DNA of 53,193 nucleotides from Candidatus Poseidonia sp. (GCA_030827475.1 JAUREJ010000010.1:2886-56078); one strand, 5' to 3'; positions 1 to 8,870 are shown, counted from the first letter of the stretch. Notes: generated from the letters alone by a model not told the origin. Translations and numbers: made by a program.

Positions 1-743
1 TAACGAGCGTTGTTCAAACAGGAAAACGGCCCTCGTAGCCCTTTGACGCCCGGGAGCATCCGGTCCTTGGGAATCTTGCAGTCCTGAAACACCAGTTCGC
101 TGGTCACGCTGGCCTTGAGGGAGTGCTTGCCTTTCATTTCAGGTGCGGAGAAACCCTCGTCACCTTTTTCCACAATGAATCCGCGAATCACGCCGTCAAG
201 TTTGGCCCACACAACGGCCACATCAGCGATGGATCCGTTGGTGATCCACATTTTCGCGCCGTTGAGCACGTAGTGGTCTCCTTTGTCTTCGGCTTTCGTG
301 ACCATGTCGCCGGGGTTCGAGCCGTAATCGGGTTCGGTGAGGCCAAAGCAGCCCACCCATTCACCCGAGGCCATTTTGGGGAGGTAGGTCTCTTTTTGCT
401 CCTCTGAACCGAAGTCCCAGATGGGATACATGGCGAGTGAACCCTGCACGGAAGCAAAGGAGCGAAGCCCGCTGTCGCCTCGTTCGAGTTCCTGACAGAT
501 GAGGCCGTAGGCGACGTAGGAAAGGCCGGGGCAGCCGTAGCCTTTGAGCGGGGCTCCGAGCACACCCATTTCACCGAGAGCGACCCGCCATTCATCGAGG
601 AAAACACCGTCCTCGCAGGCTTTCTCAATCTTCGGAATCACCGCTTCGTCAACCCATTCGCGAACCATGTCGCGAATCATAATCTCCTCTTCGGTAAGAA
701 GGCTTTCGATGTCAAAAAAGTCGAGTCCTTCAAACGGTTCCAT
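1..743 (-). CDS. gcdH: Glutaryl-CoA dehydrogenase-like acyl-CoA dehydrogenase (3' part missing)
   Basis: The visible N-terminal ~247 residues resemble FAD-dependent acyl-CoA dehydrogenases, closest in memory to glutaryl-CoA dehydrogenase: GYGCPGLSYVAYGL, a GSEEQKETYLPKMASGE segment, CFGLTEPDYGSNPG (the flavin/substrate loop), MWITNG and FSCLNNAR. That family oxidises and decarboxylates glutaryl-CoA from lysine/tryptophan breakdown to crotonyl-CoA and passes electrons to ETF; both ETF subunits are encoded at 4773-6446. The start is the ATG at 743, preceded by GAGGGAG. The gene runs off the left edge, so the catalytic base and C-terminal helical domain are not seen. The broader family call is very safe; the substrate is inferred from motif similarity. 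Confidence 0.85.
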   Translation of the reverse strand, partial: MEPFEGLDFFDIESLLTEEEIMIRDMVREWVDEAVIPKIEKACEDGVFLDEWRVALGEMGVLGAPLKGYGCPGLSYVAYGLICQELERGDSGLRSFASVQGSLAMYPIWDFGSEEQKETYLPKMASGEWVGCFGLTEPDYGSNPGDMVTKAEDKGDHYVLNGAKMWITNGSIADVAVVWAKLDGVIRGFIVEKGDEGFSAPEMKGKHSLKASVTSELVFQDCKIPKDRMLPGVKGLRGPFSCLNNAR

Positions 744-816
744 GGGGCTCCCTCAAATTAACTGCCACGCGGGTGCTTCATCAACATAACCCTCTACGCA
801 GGCAACGAGAACCGTT

Positions 817-1995
817 TCATTTCTTCCCAAAACGCAACGCTCTGTACTTGCGCTGGAGGAACGGGCTGTTCATGTAAATTAGACCGAGAATGACGCCGGG
901 CACCGAGATGGCAACCGCACCCAGCACGAGCACGTCCATGATCGTGGTCTCAACTTCTTCCGTGGCCGGCGTAAAGGCGATGATGTTTCCAAACTCCGTG
1001 ATGATGAAGCCGCGGTGAAGGCTGTTTTCCCACACCACGGCCAGCGTTCGCCCTGCGATGACTTCGTTCCAAGCAGCCGCGTCGCTCGGCATCAGCACGG
1101 TCTGTGCAGACCCAGTCATGGATTCGTGACGAACGATACCGAACGGAGCGAGGTGAACGAGTCCTGTCCCTCCATAGCCAGGACTGACATCGATGTGTTC
1201 CCCTTCCGAAAGGTCGAGCTTCATGGCGGGGTCAACGGTGCTGAATTGTGGATTGAGGGTGTTGATTTGAATGACGCGGCTGAGCAGGCCGCTCGCAAAC
1301 CCGACGCATTCTTTCAGAATCGCATTGGTGCAGTCAATACCGACCCATGTTTGAGCCGAGGAATCAGGCATCCACGTCAAACGATGATCGCCGTCGATGA
1401 CACCAAGACCGTCGTCCATTGAAGCAACGAAGCAAATGTTGTGATTCCGATGGCATGCGAGGTCGGTCACGGCGCTTGCCCCGAGTCCTTCAAGGCGCTC
1501 AAACCCGGTGTGTTCTGCGAATTTCCAAAGGGACCCGTCGGTCGCACCAACATACGCAAAATCACCGGATGGACGCCACACAACGGCGGTTAATTCGTAA
1601 CCGAGAACACTGAACGTCCCGTTGACATACGTCACGCTGTGGTCGTACGAATCGTAGCGCATGGCAAGGCCTTCATCGCCCACCAAGATCGCAGTGTTCC
1701 CTCGAGGATGCCAAGCGATGTCGTGCACCGTGCTGTTTCGACCCGTTAACAGCTCGACGTCTTGACCCCTATCACCTGCTTCGTCGGCTGAAATGAGGCG
1801 AGCAAATCCTTCCATGCCCGCAATGAGAACATCGGTGCCGTCAGGGGATACGGCCCCAACGCGAATGCCCAAATCGCTCTCACCCAACACGCCAACATCC
1901 TCAAGCGAAACCCGGGTGACCAGCCCTTCTGCCAGCACCGCAGGCTGGAGCATGAGGAAAGCGAGGCCAAGGGCGAGAAAAAGTCGACTTCGCAT
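817..1995 (-). CDS. Exported, membrane-anchored beta-propeller-like protein
   Basis: A 392-residue protein with an N-terminal signal peptide (MRSRLFLALGLAFLMLQPA, ending near ALAEG), a body of repeated units in the style 'VGAVSPDGTDVLIAG', 'DIAWHPRGNTAILVGD', 'AVVWRPSGDFAYVGA' typical of WD40/YVTN-like propeller blades, and one C-terminal membrane helix (about residues 355-377) followed by a basic tail (RKYRALRFGKK). This predicts an extracytoplasmic propeller held by a C-terminal anchor. The start at 1995 is chosen because it begins the signal peptide and has GAGGTG about 10 nt upstream; the reading frame stays open upstream but would overlap the opposite-strand gene at 2098. Function is unknown; proteins at 7236-8870 and 21105-22313 look broadly similar. 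Confidence 0.75.
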   Translation of the reverse strand: MRSRLFLALGLAFLMLQPAVLAEGLVTRVSLEDVGVLGESDLGIRVGAVSPDGTDVLIAGMEGFARLISADEAGDRGQDVELLTGRNSTVHDIAWHPRGNTAILVGDEGLAMRYDSYDHSVTYVNGTFSVLGYELTAVVWRPSGDFAYVGATDGSLWKFAEHTGFERLEGLGASAVTDLACHRNHNICFVASMDDGLGVIDGDHRLTWMPDSSAQTWVGIDCTNAILKECVGFASGLLSRVIQINTLNPQFSTVDPAMKLDLSEGEHIDVSPGYGGTGLVHLAPFGIVRHESMTGSAQTVLMPSDAAAWNEVIAGRTLAVVWENSLHRGFIITEFGNIIAFTPATEEVETTIMDVLVLGAVAISVPGVILGLIYMNSPFLQRKYRALRFGKK

Positions 1996-2097
1996 GCTCT
2001 TGCCACCTCGGCGGGTATGAAAACCCCTCCCCTTGTGGGGCCTCACCTCAGCCCCTTCCACGGTGAGCCTTATTTGACGGGATGCTTTCCCGGAGCC

Positions 2098-2622
2098 ATG
2101 GAGCGATTTGCCGTGAAACGTGGACTCATCAAAAGCATGGGTGGAAATGCAGGCTTGGCCAAGTTGGCGACGGGATATTTTGACAACATTCATGTCGATG
2201 CTGACGGGGCGTTCACCGGCTCGTTCGGCCTGTTGGTCAAAGTGGAAGGCTCCTACGACAGCAGCGGGAAATTGGCCGTGGATGTTGAGCAGTTGAAGGG
2301 CGCTGACCTTGCAGCGTTTCTCGACAGCGAGAACGGCAGAGAACAAGCGATGGAATCTCGCAAGCGCTGGTCCGGCTTCCTTGATGAGGCCACAGGATAC
2401 AACGCCAAGCAGCGGGGCGACAAAGCAAAAGAAGACGCTAAAAAACTCTCAAAAGCAAAATCAGCCATCAAGATGGCTCACAAGTCCATAGAGATGATGA
2501 CGAACGTTGACGAGGCCACGGTCAAAAAAGCACATCAACTCATCGAAGCCCTCGAAGCGACGATGGAAAAAGGCGAGTTGCCCACAGAAACGCAAGTCAA
2601 GAAACTCAACGACCTGTTTTGA
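2098..2622 (+). CDS. Small conserved-looking protein of unknown function
   Basis: A 174-residue protein I do not recognise. The N-terminal half (MERFAVKRGL, then GYFDNIHVDADGAFTGSFGLLVKVEGSYD) alternates like a beta-rich domain; the C-terminal half is charged and helical, rich in Lys/Ala/Glu (KSAIKMAHKSIEMM, AHQLIEALEATMEKGEL), probably coiled coil. There is no signal peptide or membrane helix, so it is probably cytoplasmic. The ATG at 2098 is preferred over upstream in-frame starts because an AT-rich TTATTTGA lies about 25 nt upstream, fitting a leaderless transcript, and the region before it is the divergent promoter space shared with the gene at 817-1995. tyrS begins 10 nt after its stop, so the two are probably cotranscribed. 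Confidence 0.65.
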   Translation: MERFAVKRGLIKSMGGNAGLAKLATGYFDNIHVDADGAFTGSFGLLVKVEGSYDSSGKLAVDVEQLKGADLAAFLDSENGREQAMESRKRWSGFLDEATGYNAKQRGDKAKEDAKKLSKAKSAIKMAHKSIEMMTNVDEATVKKAHQLIEALEATMEKGELPTETQVKKLNDLF

Positions 2623-2631
2623 GGCATCCCC

Positions 2632-3777
2632 ATGCCAGGCGATCAACCTCTTCCCCCCTCCTTGATGGACTCGGAAGGGGTGGCCGAATTGGACGCTGCA
2701 TCCCGTGAACGCCTGGCGACCATGGTTGGCAGGGTGGAAGAAGTCGTCGGCGTCGACCATCTGATTGGCGTTCTCTCAGGGGAAAAGAGCCATGGAAAAG
2801 ACGACGTGATCCGTTGTTATGTCGGTTTTGAGCCCAGCGGCAAAGCCCACATCGGCTGGAAGGTGCTCGCCCTGCAATGCAAACGCATGCTTGAGGCCAA
2901 AGCCAACGTGATGATTTTTCTCGCCGACTGGCACGCTTGGGTGAACGACAAATTCAACGGCGACATGGACGCCATCCAAACCACGGCGAAGTACATGGAA
3001 GCGACGTTTCGTGCACTGCTTGACCACCCGCCCGAAGGAGAGGGCCCGGGGGAATTGCGCTTTGTTTGGGCATCAACGGTGATGGAATCACCCGATTATT
3101 GGGCACGCGTCTTGCGCTGTTCCAAGGGAGCGACCCTCGCCATGGTAAGAAAGACATTCACCATCATGGGTCGGGACGAGGCTTCTTCAGACCACGACCT
3201 CTCAAAATTTTACTACCCCGCCATGCAAGCGGCAGACATCTTCGAGATGGACATTGACGTGGCCATCGGCGGCATGGACCAACGAAAGGCCCACATGTTC
3301 ATGCGCGACGTGGCCTCCAAGTACGGCTGGGAAAAAGCGACCTGCCTCCACACCCCCATCATCTCTTCACTGAAGGCATCGGGTTCGAGAATGGAATCCT
3401 TTGACCATAAAATGTCGAAATCGGACCCAACCGGCGCCCTCTTGCTCCATGACACGCCCGAGCAAATTCGCAAGAAGATGCGGAAGGCCTACATTTCACC
3501 CGACGACCCACAATCGCCCGTTTACGAACTCGCAGAACACATCGTTCTCGCCGAGTTCGGGGAAATCATCGTCACCCCCGATCCGCGCTTTGGCGAGCCA
3601 TCGACGTGGACATCGCTTGAAGCGTTTCGAGATGCGGTCATGGACGGTTCATTGCACCCGCTTGATGCTAAATTTGGCGTTGCCGACGGCCTTGCCCGAG
3701 GTCTTGCAGGCGTGCACAGCCACTTCAACAACGACTCGGCCCTTCTGGATGCGGTAACGCAACTCACGAATGCCTGA
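2632..3777 (+). CDS. tyrS: Tyrosyl-tRNA synthetase
   Basis: A class I aminoacyl-tRNA synthetase that attaches tyrosine to tRNA-Tyr. The N-terminal catalytic core shows YVGFEPSGKAHIGW (residues 63-76; HIGW replaces HIGH), the tyrosine-binding region with YYPAMQAADIF (about 194-204) and VAIGGMDQRKAHMF (about 210-223), and an intact KMSKS loop at 260-264 followed by DPTGAL. At 381 residues it has the compact archaeal/eukaryotic size and lacks a bacterial S4-type C-terminal domain. YVGFEPSG and GGMDQRK favour TyrRS over TrpRS. It follows the unknown gene at 2098-2622 by 9 nt and ends 4 nt before the convergent MCM-like gene. Confidence 0.93.
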   Translation: MPGDQPLPPSLMDSEGVAELDAASRERLATMVGRVEEVVGVDHLIGVLSGEKSHGKDDVIRCYVGFEPSGKAHIGWKVLALQCKRMLEAKANVMIFLADWHAWVNDKFNGDMDAIQTTAKYMEATFRALLDHPPEGEGPGELRFVWASTVMESPDYWARVLRCSKGATLAMVRKTFTIMGRDEASSDHDLSKFYYPAMQAADIFEMDIDVAIGGMDQRKAHMFMRDVASKYGWEKATCLHTPIISSLKASGSRMESFDHKMSKSDPTGALLLHDTPEQIRKKMRKAYISPDDPQSPVYELAEHIVLAEFGEIIVTPDPRFGEPSTWTSLEAFRDAVMDGSLHPLDAKFGVADGLARGLAGVHSHFNNDSALLDAVTQLTNA

Positions 3778-3781
3778 ACGT

Positions 3782-4633
3782 TCAAGCCTCACCTTCGAGC
3801 GGCTCAACGCTGAGCACCTGAAGCGAAAGGATGCGGCGAGTATCCTTCGAAAAGGTGCGGTTGGGGAAGGGTTCAACCCGAACAATTCCATTCAACCGAA
3901 CACAGGTCCCTTTCACCAGTTCGCCAACGAGGTCATCGGACACGATACCAACCATCTCGTCCTCATCCGAAACATGCACGAGCTCACCCTTTTCATTGAA
4001 CACCGCTTGACACATGTGGATGTCTTGGACATCTTCGTAATTGGAATGCTCACTCGACATCACAAAATTCGGACGCGGCGGGCGAACAGCGAAGGGCTCT
4101 TCTTCCATGTCAAGTCGCTTTAACATGCGTGTGAAACACGTCTCGCAATGGCTTGGACTTTCCCGCTCGCGTGCGCGGCGTTGTTTGATCGTGGTCTGCT
4201 CCTTGCATCGTTTGCATTCGTACACCGCTTCCGTGACCCAACCGTAAGCAGGGGAAATGTCGTTGATTTTGACGGTGATGCTGACGACCTGATTTCGGTC
4301 TCGCATTCGGAGCGTGTCGATACGACGTCGATAGTCGGTATCCAATTCGACAACACGAATGACGGGGCGCATGCGCACCATGTGCTCGTCAAACTGTTCT
4401 CGCATCACCTGATGCCCGAGGTCATGGAAACGCGTCGGTTTAAGATGGAAGGCTATTTTCAGTTCATCGTACTGGCAAATCAGGTGATGAGCGATTTCAA
4501 AACCGTGGATGATTCCGGGGTTTCCCTGAAGGTGTTGAATGTCTTCAAGGTAATGTTCGCTGACCAGGAGGCGCCAAGCGCGGAGAATGGCTTGTTCTTC
4601 GGGGTCAAGGTCGATTTCGTTTTCTTGCGGCAT
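3782..4633 (-). CDS. Stand-alone MCM N-terminal-domain-like protein (no AAA+ ATPase)
   Basis: 283 residues that resemble only the N-terminal DNA-binding half of an archaeal/eukaryotic MCM helicase. A helical region (about 1-105) is followed by an OB-fold interrupted by a four-cysteine zinc ribbon (C140-x2-C143 and C163-x2-C166), then NYEDVQDIHMCQ and DDLVGELVKGTCVRLNGIV, which parallel the MCM 'DYQKIRIQE' and 'DDLVDSVKPGDRVRVTGI' segments. The protein stops where the linker to the AAA+ domain would begin, with no Walker A, Walker B or arginine finger in it or downstream, because convergent tyrS follows 4 nt away. It may bind DNA or join or regulate the replicative MCM; that is inference. A TATA-like sequence lies near 4658-4668. 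The domain match is strong, the role is open. Confidence 0.75.
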   Translation of the reverse strand: MPQENEIDLDPEEQAILRAWRLLVSEHYLEDIQHLQGNPGIIHGFEIAHHLICQYDELKIAFHLKPTRFHDLGHQVMREQFDEHMVRMRPVIRVVELDTDYRRRIDTLRMRDRNQVVSITVKINDISPAYGWVTEAVYECKRCKEQTTIKQRRARERESPSHCETCFTRMLKRLDMEEEPFAVRPPRPNFVMSSEHSNYEDVQDIHMCQAVFNEKGELVHVSDEDEMVGIVSDDLVGELVKGTCVRLNGIVRVEPFPNRTFSKDTRRILSLQVLSVEPLEGEA

Positions 4634-4772
4634 GGAAACTTCCGGCTGGCGGGTCGGTTCATAAGACTAACCGCGCGGAGAAGAAATCACCGTCGCCCGA
4701 ATCCACGCACACGGTGAAGAGGCAAGGTTCATCAATTGCTTGCAGGTCGTTGAACCGTAGGAGTCCTGCACC

Positions 4773-5510
4773 ATGCCGAACATCGTCGTCCTCGTCAAAC
4801 AAGTCCCCGATACAAATGCAAAAATCGCCGTCAACGGTGGCCGAGTTGACCTCTCCGCCGTCAAGATGGTGATGAGCCCTTACGACGAATTTGCAATTGA
4901 GACCGCTTTGCAGCACCGCGAAGCCTCTGGAGGTGAAGTGACGGCCCTCACCGTCGGCGGTGCCGGGTGCGATAAAATCCTCAAAGACGCCAAAGCCATC
5001 GGGGTCGACCGTATCGTTCGGGTGGACGCAGAGGGAGAAATGGATTCCAACGCCCTCCAAACCGTCCTCGCAAAAGCCGTGACTGAACTCGGCGCCGAAG
5101 TGGTGTACTGCGGCAAGGCTGCTGCCGACACCGGCGCTGGGTCAACAGGGCCCGGACTTGCAGAGCGCTTGGGTTGGGCATCGGTCTCAAACGCCATCGG
5201 CGCATCCTTCGACGACGGCCTCTCTGTGATCGCTCCAAGCGGTGCGGGGAACGCTAAACTCAACGTCCCGCTGCCTGCGGTGGTGTCCTGCGACAAAGGC
5301 GACTTCAAGGTCAGAAAACCCAATGTCAAAGGCATCATGCAGGCGAAAAAAGCAAGCGTTGATATTCATTCTATAGAAGTCCCCGCATCCACCGTCACCG
5401 TGACATCTCATTCACTCCCCCCCGCCAAACCTGCCGGGAAAACATACGACGGCGGTGCGGCCGCAGCAGAAGTTGCTCAATTGCTTCGAGATGAAGCCAA
5501 CGTCCTTTGA
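4773..5510 (+). CDS. etfB: Electron transfer flavoprotein, beta subunit
   Basis: 245 residues matching EtfB/FixA: it opens with IVVLVKQVPDTNAK, has the family's 'MSPYDEFAIETALQ' near residues 30-44, GGAGCDKILKDAKAIGVDRIVRV, and YCGKAAADTGAGSTGPGLAERLGW (about 109-133), the segment that contacts AMP and the alpha subunit. It pairs with EtfA, encoded 9 nt downstream, and together they carry electrons from acyl-CoA dehydrogenases to the respiratory chain. The neighbouring partial glutaryl-CoA dehydrogenase (1-743) is a plausible donor. The ATG at 4773 has GGAG about 9 nt upstream. Bifurcating versus housekeeping ETF cannot be settled by eye. Confidence 0.93.
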   Translation: MPNIVVLVKQVPDTNAKIAVNGGRVDLSAVKMVMSPYDEFAIETALQHREASGGEVTALTVGGAGCDKILKDAKAIGVDRIVRVDAEGEMDSNALQTVLAKAVTELGAEVVYCGKAAADTGAGSTGPGLAERLGWASVSNAIGASFDDGLSVIAPSGAGNAKLNVPLPAVVSCDKGDFKVRKPNVKGIMQAKKASVDIHSIEVPASTVTVTSHSLPPAKPAGKTYDGGAAAAEVAQLLRDEANVL

Positions 5511-5519
5511 GGTGAAACC

Positions 5520-6446
5520 ATGACACAAACCATTGTAATTGCAGAAATCAACAACAACGCCGTCCACCCCAGCACCGCAGAACTTGTCGCTGCTGCGATG
5601 GCCATGGGGGACGCCCCAACGGTGATCGTCCCTTGCACCGATGCATCGGTTGCAAACGGGGCGGGGAACATGGGTGCGGGCGCCATCATTGCAGCGAAAT
5701 CCGCTGCCTTCACGCACTATGACGCCGGTGCATGGGCCGAAGCCCTTGACGCCGTGGCACCCCAAGGCACCCTCTTCACCGGAGCGAGCCCTCAATCCAA
5801 GGACCTTGCTGCACGCCTCGCTGCACGTCGCAACCTGGCAGTGATTCAGGATGCTGTCGCCATCGACGGGAACAGCATCACGTCGCCTGTGTACTCCGGA
5901 AAGGCGATGCAAACGGTCAGTGTCAACGGACCTGCAGTCGTTTCCGTTCGATCCAACGTGTTCCCTCCCTCAAGCGGCGGAGCCACCGAAGCAAGCGTTC
6001 TCGACACCACCGGAAATGTGGCCACATCCGTGGCCGAGTTCATGGCGAGAGCTTCAGAACGTCTGGATGTTGGTGAAGCGAACATCGTGATTTCCGGAGG
6101 ACGCGGCATGGGTTCGCCGGACAACTTCGTTCACCTTGAGGCCATTGCCGACACTCTTGGTGCGGCCGTTGGCGCCTCTCGCGCTGCTGTGGACACCTGG
6201 GAAGCCATTCCACACGCCATGCAGGTTGGCCAGACCGGCAAAACCGTGAACCCAAGCCTCTACATTGCGGTTGGTATCTCGGGCGCCATTCAGCACCTCG
6301 CTGGCATGCGTTCCTCGAAGTACATCGTGGCGATCAACAAAGACCCTGATGCACCCATCTTCCAACATGCGGATTACGGCATCGTCGCCACGTGGGAAGA
6401 AGCTCTGCCCGTCCTTCACACTGCGTTCAAAACGATGCTCGGTTGA
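5520..6446 (+). CDS. etfA: Electron transfer flavoprotein, alpha subunit
   Basis: 308 residues matching EtfA/FixB. The N-terminal alpha/beta domain begins TIVIAEINNNAVHP; the C-terminal FAD-binding domain is complete, with VISGGRGMGSPDNF (about 190-203), LGAAVGASRAAVD, QVGQTGKTVNPSLYIAVGISGAIQHLAGM and INKDPDAPIFQHADYGIVA, the usual FAD ribityl/AMP-binding loops. It forms the ETF heterodimer with EtfB. The start is 9 nt after the etfB stop, with a GAGGTGAAACC ribosome binding site that overlaps the end of etfB, so the two are translated from one message. Its stop lies 2 nt from the end of the convergent MBL-fold gene. Confidence 0.94.
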   Translation: MTQTIVIAEINNNAVHPSTAELVAAAMAMGDAPTVIVPCTDASVANGAGNMGAGAIIAAKSAAFTHYDAGAWAEALDAVAPQGTLFTGASPQSKDLAARLAARRNLAVIQDAVAIDGNSITSPVYSGKAMQTVSVNGPAVVSVRSNVFPPSSGGATEASVLDTTGNVATSVAEFMARASERLDVGEANIVISGGRGMGSPDNFVHLEAIADTLGAAVGASRAAVDTWEAIPHAMQVGQTGKTVNPSLYIAVGISGAIQHLAGMRSSKYIVAINKDPDAPIFQHADYGIVATWEEALPVLHTAFKTMLG

Positions 6447-6448
6447 GT

Positions 6449-7213
6449 TCAAGCATACTTGCCGAACCCAAAGGTCCCGCGAGGACCCGCAGCATCACCG
6501 ACGAAAGGATTCGTCCGCTTTTCATGACCGATCGTCGTCAACGGACCGTGACCTGGATGAACCACCGTTTCGTCTTCGAGCGGCCAGAGTTGCGTATGAA
6601 TCGAACGAGCAAGCAATTCAAAATCACCGCCGGAATTTTCAATGTCGGTCCGGCCAACAGAACCTGCAAAGAGCGTGTCGCCAACAAAGACATGATCGGG
6701 TCCGTCGTCCACCGGCAGGACCAAGCAACAACCCCCCAAAGTGTGTCCAGGAGTGTGGAGGACTTGCAGGTCAATGCTTCCGAAGCGGTAGGTTTGTCCG
6801 GCCTGGAAGGCTTGGTCAGCCTCCGCTGGTTCGGGCAACGTCAACCCATACCTTCGTCCCGATTGTTGGGCCAACGTTTGGAGGAACGTGTCGTCTGGAT
6901 GCAGGTACCAATCAACCTCGTAATGCGCTTTGAGGGCTGGGATGAAGCCGCTGTGGTCAAAGTGTGCATGGGTGTTGACCAGGGCGACGACGTTGCGTGA
7001 TGGAAGACCGTTTGCCTCATCCGCGTTGCCTGGGCCCGTGGTCCAATCGGGCCCCCGCCCTTCATAGGAATCAATCCAAGCGATGATCCGCTCAGGTTCA
7101 TCTCCACCGTCGATGATGATGGTGTCGCCCGTAGCGATATCCGTGACAACCGAACAACGCATTTGCAAGGGACCGACGAAAAAGTGCTCAATCCAAGGTC
7201 GGGTGAGGCCCAT
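6449..7213 (-). CDS. Metallo-beta-lactamase-fold hydrolase, glyoxalase II-like
   Basis: 254 residues with the metallo-beta-lactamase signature: TIIIDGGD (about 31-38), the metal-binding THAHFDH (H82, H84, D86, H87), HTPGHTLGG, FVGDTLFAGSVGRTD, and the terminal VVHPGHG histidine motif. This pattern and length fit the glyoxalase II/thioester hydrolase branch, which uses two metal ions to cleave acyl-thioesters, though the substrate cannot be read from sequence. An insertion rich in Gly, Pro and Asp (about 52-70) sits just before the metal motif. The start MGLTRPWIEHFF is preferred because residues before it are Pro/Arg-rich and would overlap the upstream gene's end (7236); the gap is then 22 nt, consistent with an operon with 7236-8870. 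Confidence 0.85.
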   Translation of the reverse strand: MGLTRPWIEHFFVGPLQMRCSVVTDIATGDTIIIDGGDEPERIIAWIDSYEGRGPDWTTGPGNADEANGLPSRNVVALVNTHAHFDHSGFIPALKAHYEVDWYLHPDDTFLQTLAQQSGRRYGLTLPEPAEADQAFQAGQTYRFGSIDLQVLHTPGHTLGGCCLVLPVDDGPDHVFVGDTLFAGSVGRTDIENSGGDFELLARSIHTQLWPLEDETVVHPGHGPLTTIGHEKRTNPFVGDAAGPRGTFGFGKYA

Positions 7214-7235
7214 GGCACGGGGAGATGGACGACCT

Positions 7236-8870
7236 TCATGAGGTTGAGGTTTCAACCACCTCAATGGCGACGGTGTCCGTGGTCCAAGAGCCGTTTTGGT
7301 CAACAACCCGCAATTCAAACCGGTGGTTTCCGAGGGGAAGACGGAGTTTCAATTGGGGCCCTACGGCCAATTCCTCCCCGCGGGCGTTGTGCCATGTCCA
7401 ACGAAGGATCATGCCGTGGGGGTCATAGGTGCCGCGGCCATCGAGATGAACAACGGCGGTCCCATCTGCACTAGCGGCGAGTTGCTTGTCCTCTCCTGCA
7501 ACGGCTTGGGGGCTATGAACGGCGTGAAACGTTTCGTTCAACGCTTCAAACAAATCGGTCTGCTCTTCCATGGCCATCTCGTCCAAACCGCTCAACTGCT
7601 CCATGAGCGCTTGTTCATCAGCAAGGGCTCCGTCCTCGGGAGTGACCTTCTGTTTCGCATCCAGAACACCGCCCATCGCATTGAGCAAAACATCCACGTC
7701 CCCTTGGTTTCCTGAAGCGCCCAAGTAGACGTTCCGTTCTTCATCGGTCAAGTGCTCAAGCACATCCTCCTCGGTTCCGTAGATGGCCTCAACTGTCAGG
7801 GGTTGTGTTTCTTCGGCACCCTGAAACCAAAGGTTGAGTTCAGCACGGTCTACCTCATGATAAGGCCCCTCCAGCGAAAAAGACCCCATGGGTTCGGCAG
7901 AGGTGTAGTCGTTTTGGTCGTCGCCTGCAAAGACCACGAGGTTCGAGCCAGGACGCACCACCATCCAAGTCGGCATGCCTTGGTGTTCAATCGTCCAGGT
8001 TTGCTCGCCGTTTGTGCCGTGGATGTAAAACCACGAACTCGCCAGCGTGTATTCGCCAACGGAGAGGCAGGCAGACACAGGGTGTTGGGTGTCCAGCACC
8101 TGCTCCATCGTGCCATCTTCCGCAAGCCGGGTGACGGACCCGTCATCAAAGCCAAGAACAGCCCCTTTCGGAGAAGGTGTTGAAGTAAGCATCCGCCCAC
8201 TTATGTCCTTTCGAACCCGGAGGGACCCGTCGACCCAAAATTCGAATTCAATCGCTTCCTCGTCCCCGGCGACCAAGGCGTGCCCCTCTCGCGTGAGGAA
8301 CAAGGCTCCGGAGTGCGTGACACCAAGGGCCGTAATCCGCTCTCCATGGATGCCGCGTGGGGGCCGTCGCCATGTCACAAGTTCCTCTTCAATGCTCACA
8401 ACTTCGCCGTCCTGCATCGCAACATACAGGCGATGCCGATGAGCCTCCAACGTCATGACCTCCTTCAAGCCAAGCGCTTCGCTCAAGTTTTTTGGAGGTT
8501 GATGGGGCTTCCAAGTCACGAGGTTTCCCATGCCACTAAGGAAACAAACCTCACCTGGAAGAAAGCAGGCATCCACGATGCCACCGTCAACGCCCACGAC
8601 CTCGAGTACATCTCCCGCTTCTGCGTAAAGGGTGAAACCGTCAAGGTCGTCACCCACAACGAGTGCACTTTCGAAAAAACCGACAAACGTGACGGGATGT
8701 TGGTGTTCAACAGAGCCAAGGGGTTCAAGCACCCCTTGAGCGTCAAAAGAAGAGAGGAAAACTTGCCGTTGACCCTCGACCCAAGCCAAAGTCCCCTCTT
8801 GGCTCATGGCCATGCATCGAACCTTGGCTTCGGGCCGAACCAAGACCTCTACCTCGGGCGTCCGAACCAT
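7236..8870 (-). CDS. Beta-propeller-like protein with C-terminal PKD-type domain
   Basis: 544 residues. The first ~310 form repeated short beta units ('CMAMSQEGTLAWVEGQ', 'VTALGVTHSGALFLTREGHALVAG'-like segments, 'AVLGFDDGSVTRLAEDG') suggesting a WD/PQQ-like propeller. An acidic helical segment with many Asp/Glu and Met (about 370-450) follows, then a PKD-like Ig domain (about 455-540) with LDGRGTYDPHGMILRWTW and HRFELRVVDQNGSW. Unlike most PKD proteins it shows no signal peptide and no membrane helix from this start, so it may be cytoplasmic or exported by another route. The MBL hydrolase starts 22 nt downstream. Role unknown; PKD domains usually mediate protein or carbohydrate contacts. Confidence 0.7.
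   Translation of the reverse strand: MVRTPEVEVLVRPEAKVRCMAMSQEGTLAWVEGQRQVFLSSFDAQGVLEPLGSVEHQHPVTFVGFFESALVVGDDLDGFTLYAEAGDVLEVVGVDGGIVDACFLPGEVCFLSGMGNLVTWKPHQPPKNLSEALGLKEVMTLEAHRHRLYVAMQDGEVVSIEEELVTWRRPPRGIHGERITALGVTHSGALFLTREGHALVAGDEEAIEFEFWVDGSLRVRKDISGRMLTSTPSPKGAVLGFDDGSVTRLAEDGTMEQVLDTQHPVSACLSVGEYTLASSWFYIHGTNGEQTWTIEHQGMPTWMVVRPGSNLVVFAGDDQNDYTSAEPMGSFSLEGPYHEVDRAELNLWFQGAEETQPLTVEAIYGTEEDVLEHLTDEERNVYLGASGNQGDVDVLLNAMGGVLDAKQKVTPEDGALADEQALMEQLSGLDEMAMEEQTDLFEALNETFHAVHSPQAVAGEDKQLAASADGTAVVHLDGRGTYDPHGMILRWTWHNARGEELAVGPQLKLRLPLGNHRFELRVVDQNGSWTTDTVAIEVVETSTS

Noticed and set aside
1995-2346. Extension of the propeller gene frame upstream to 2346
   Set aside because: It would overlap the opposite-strand gene at 2098 and lie upstream of the signal peptide start; the residues are not propeller-like and the ATG at 1995 has its own GAGGTG.
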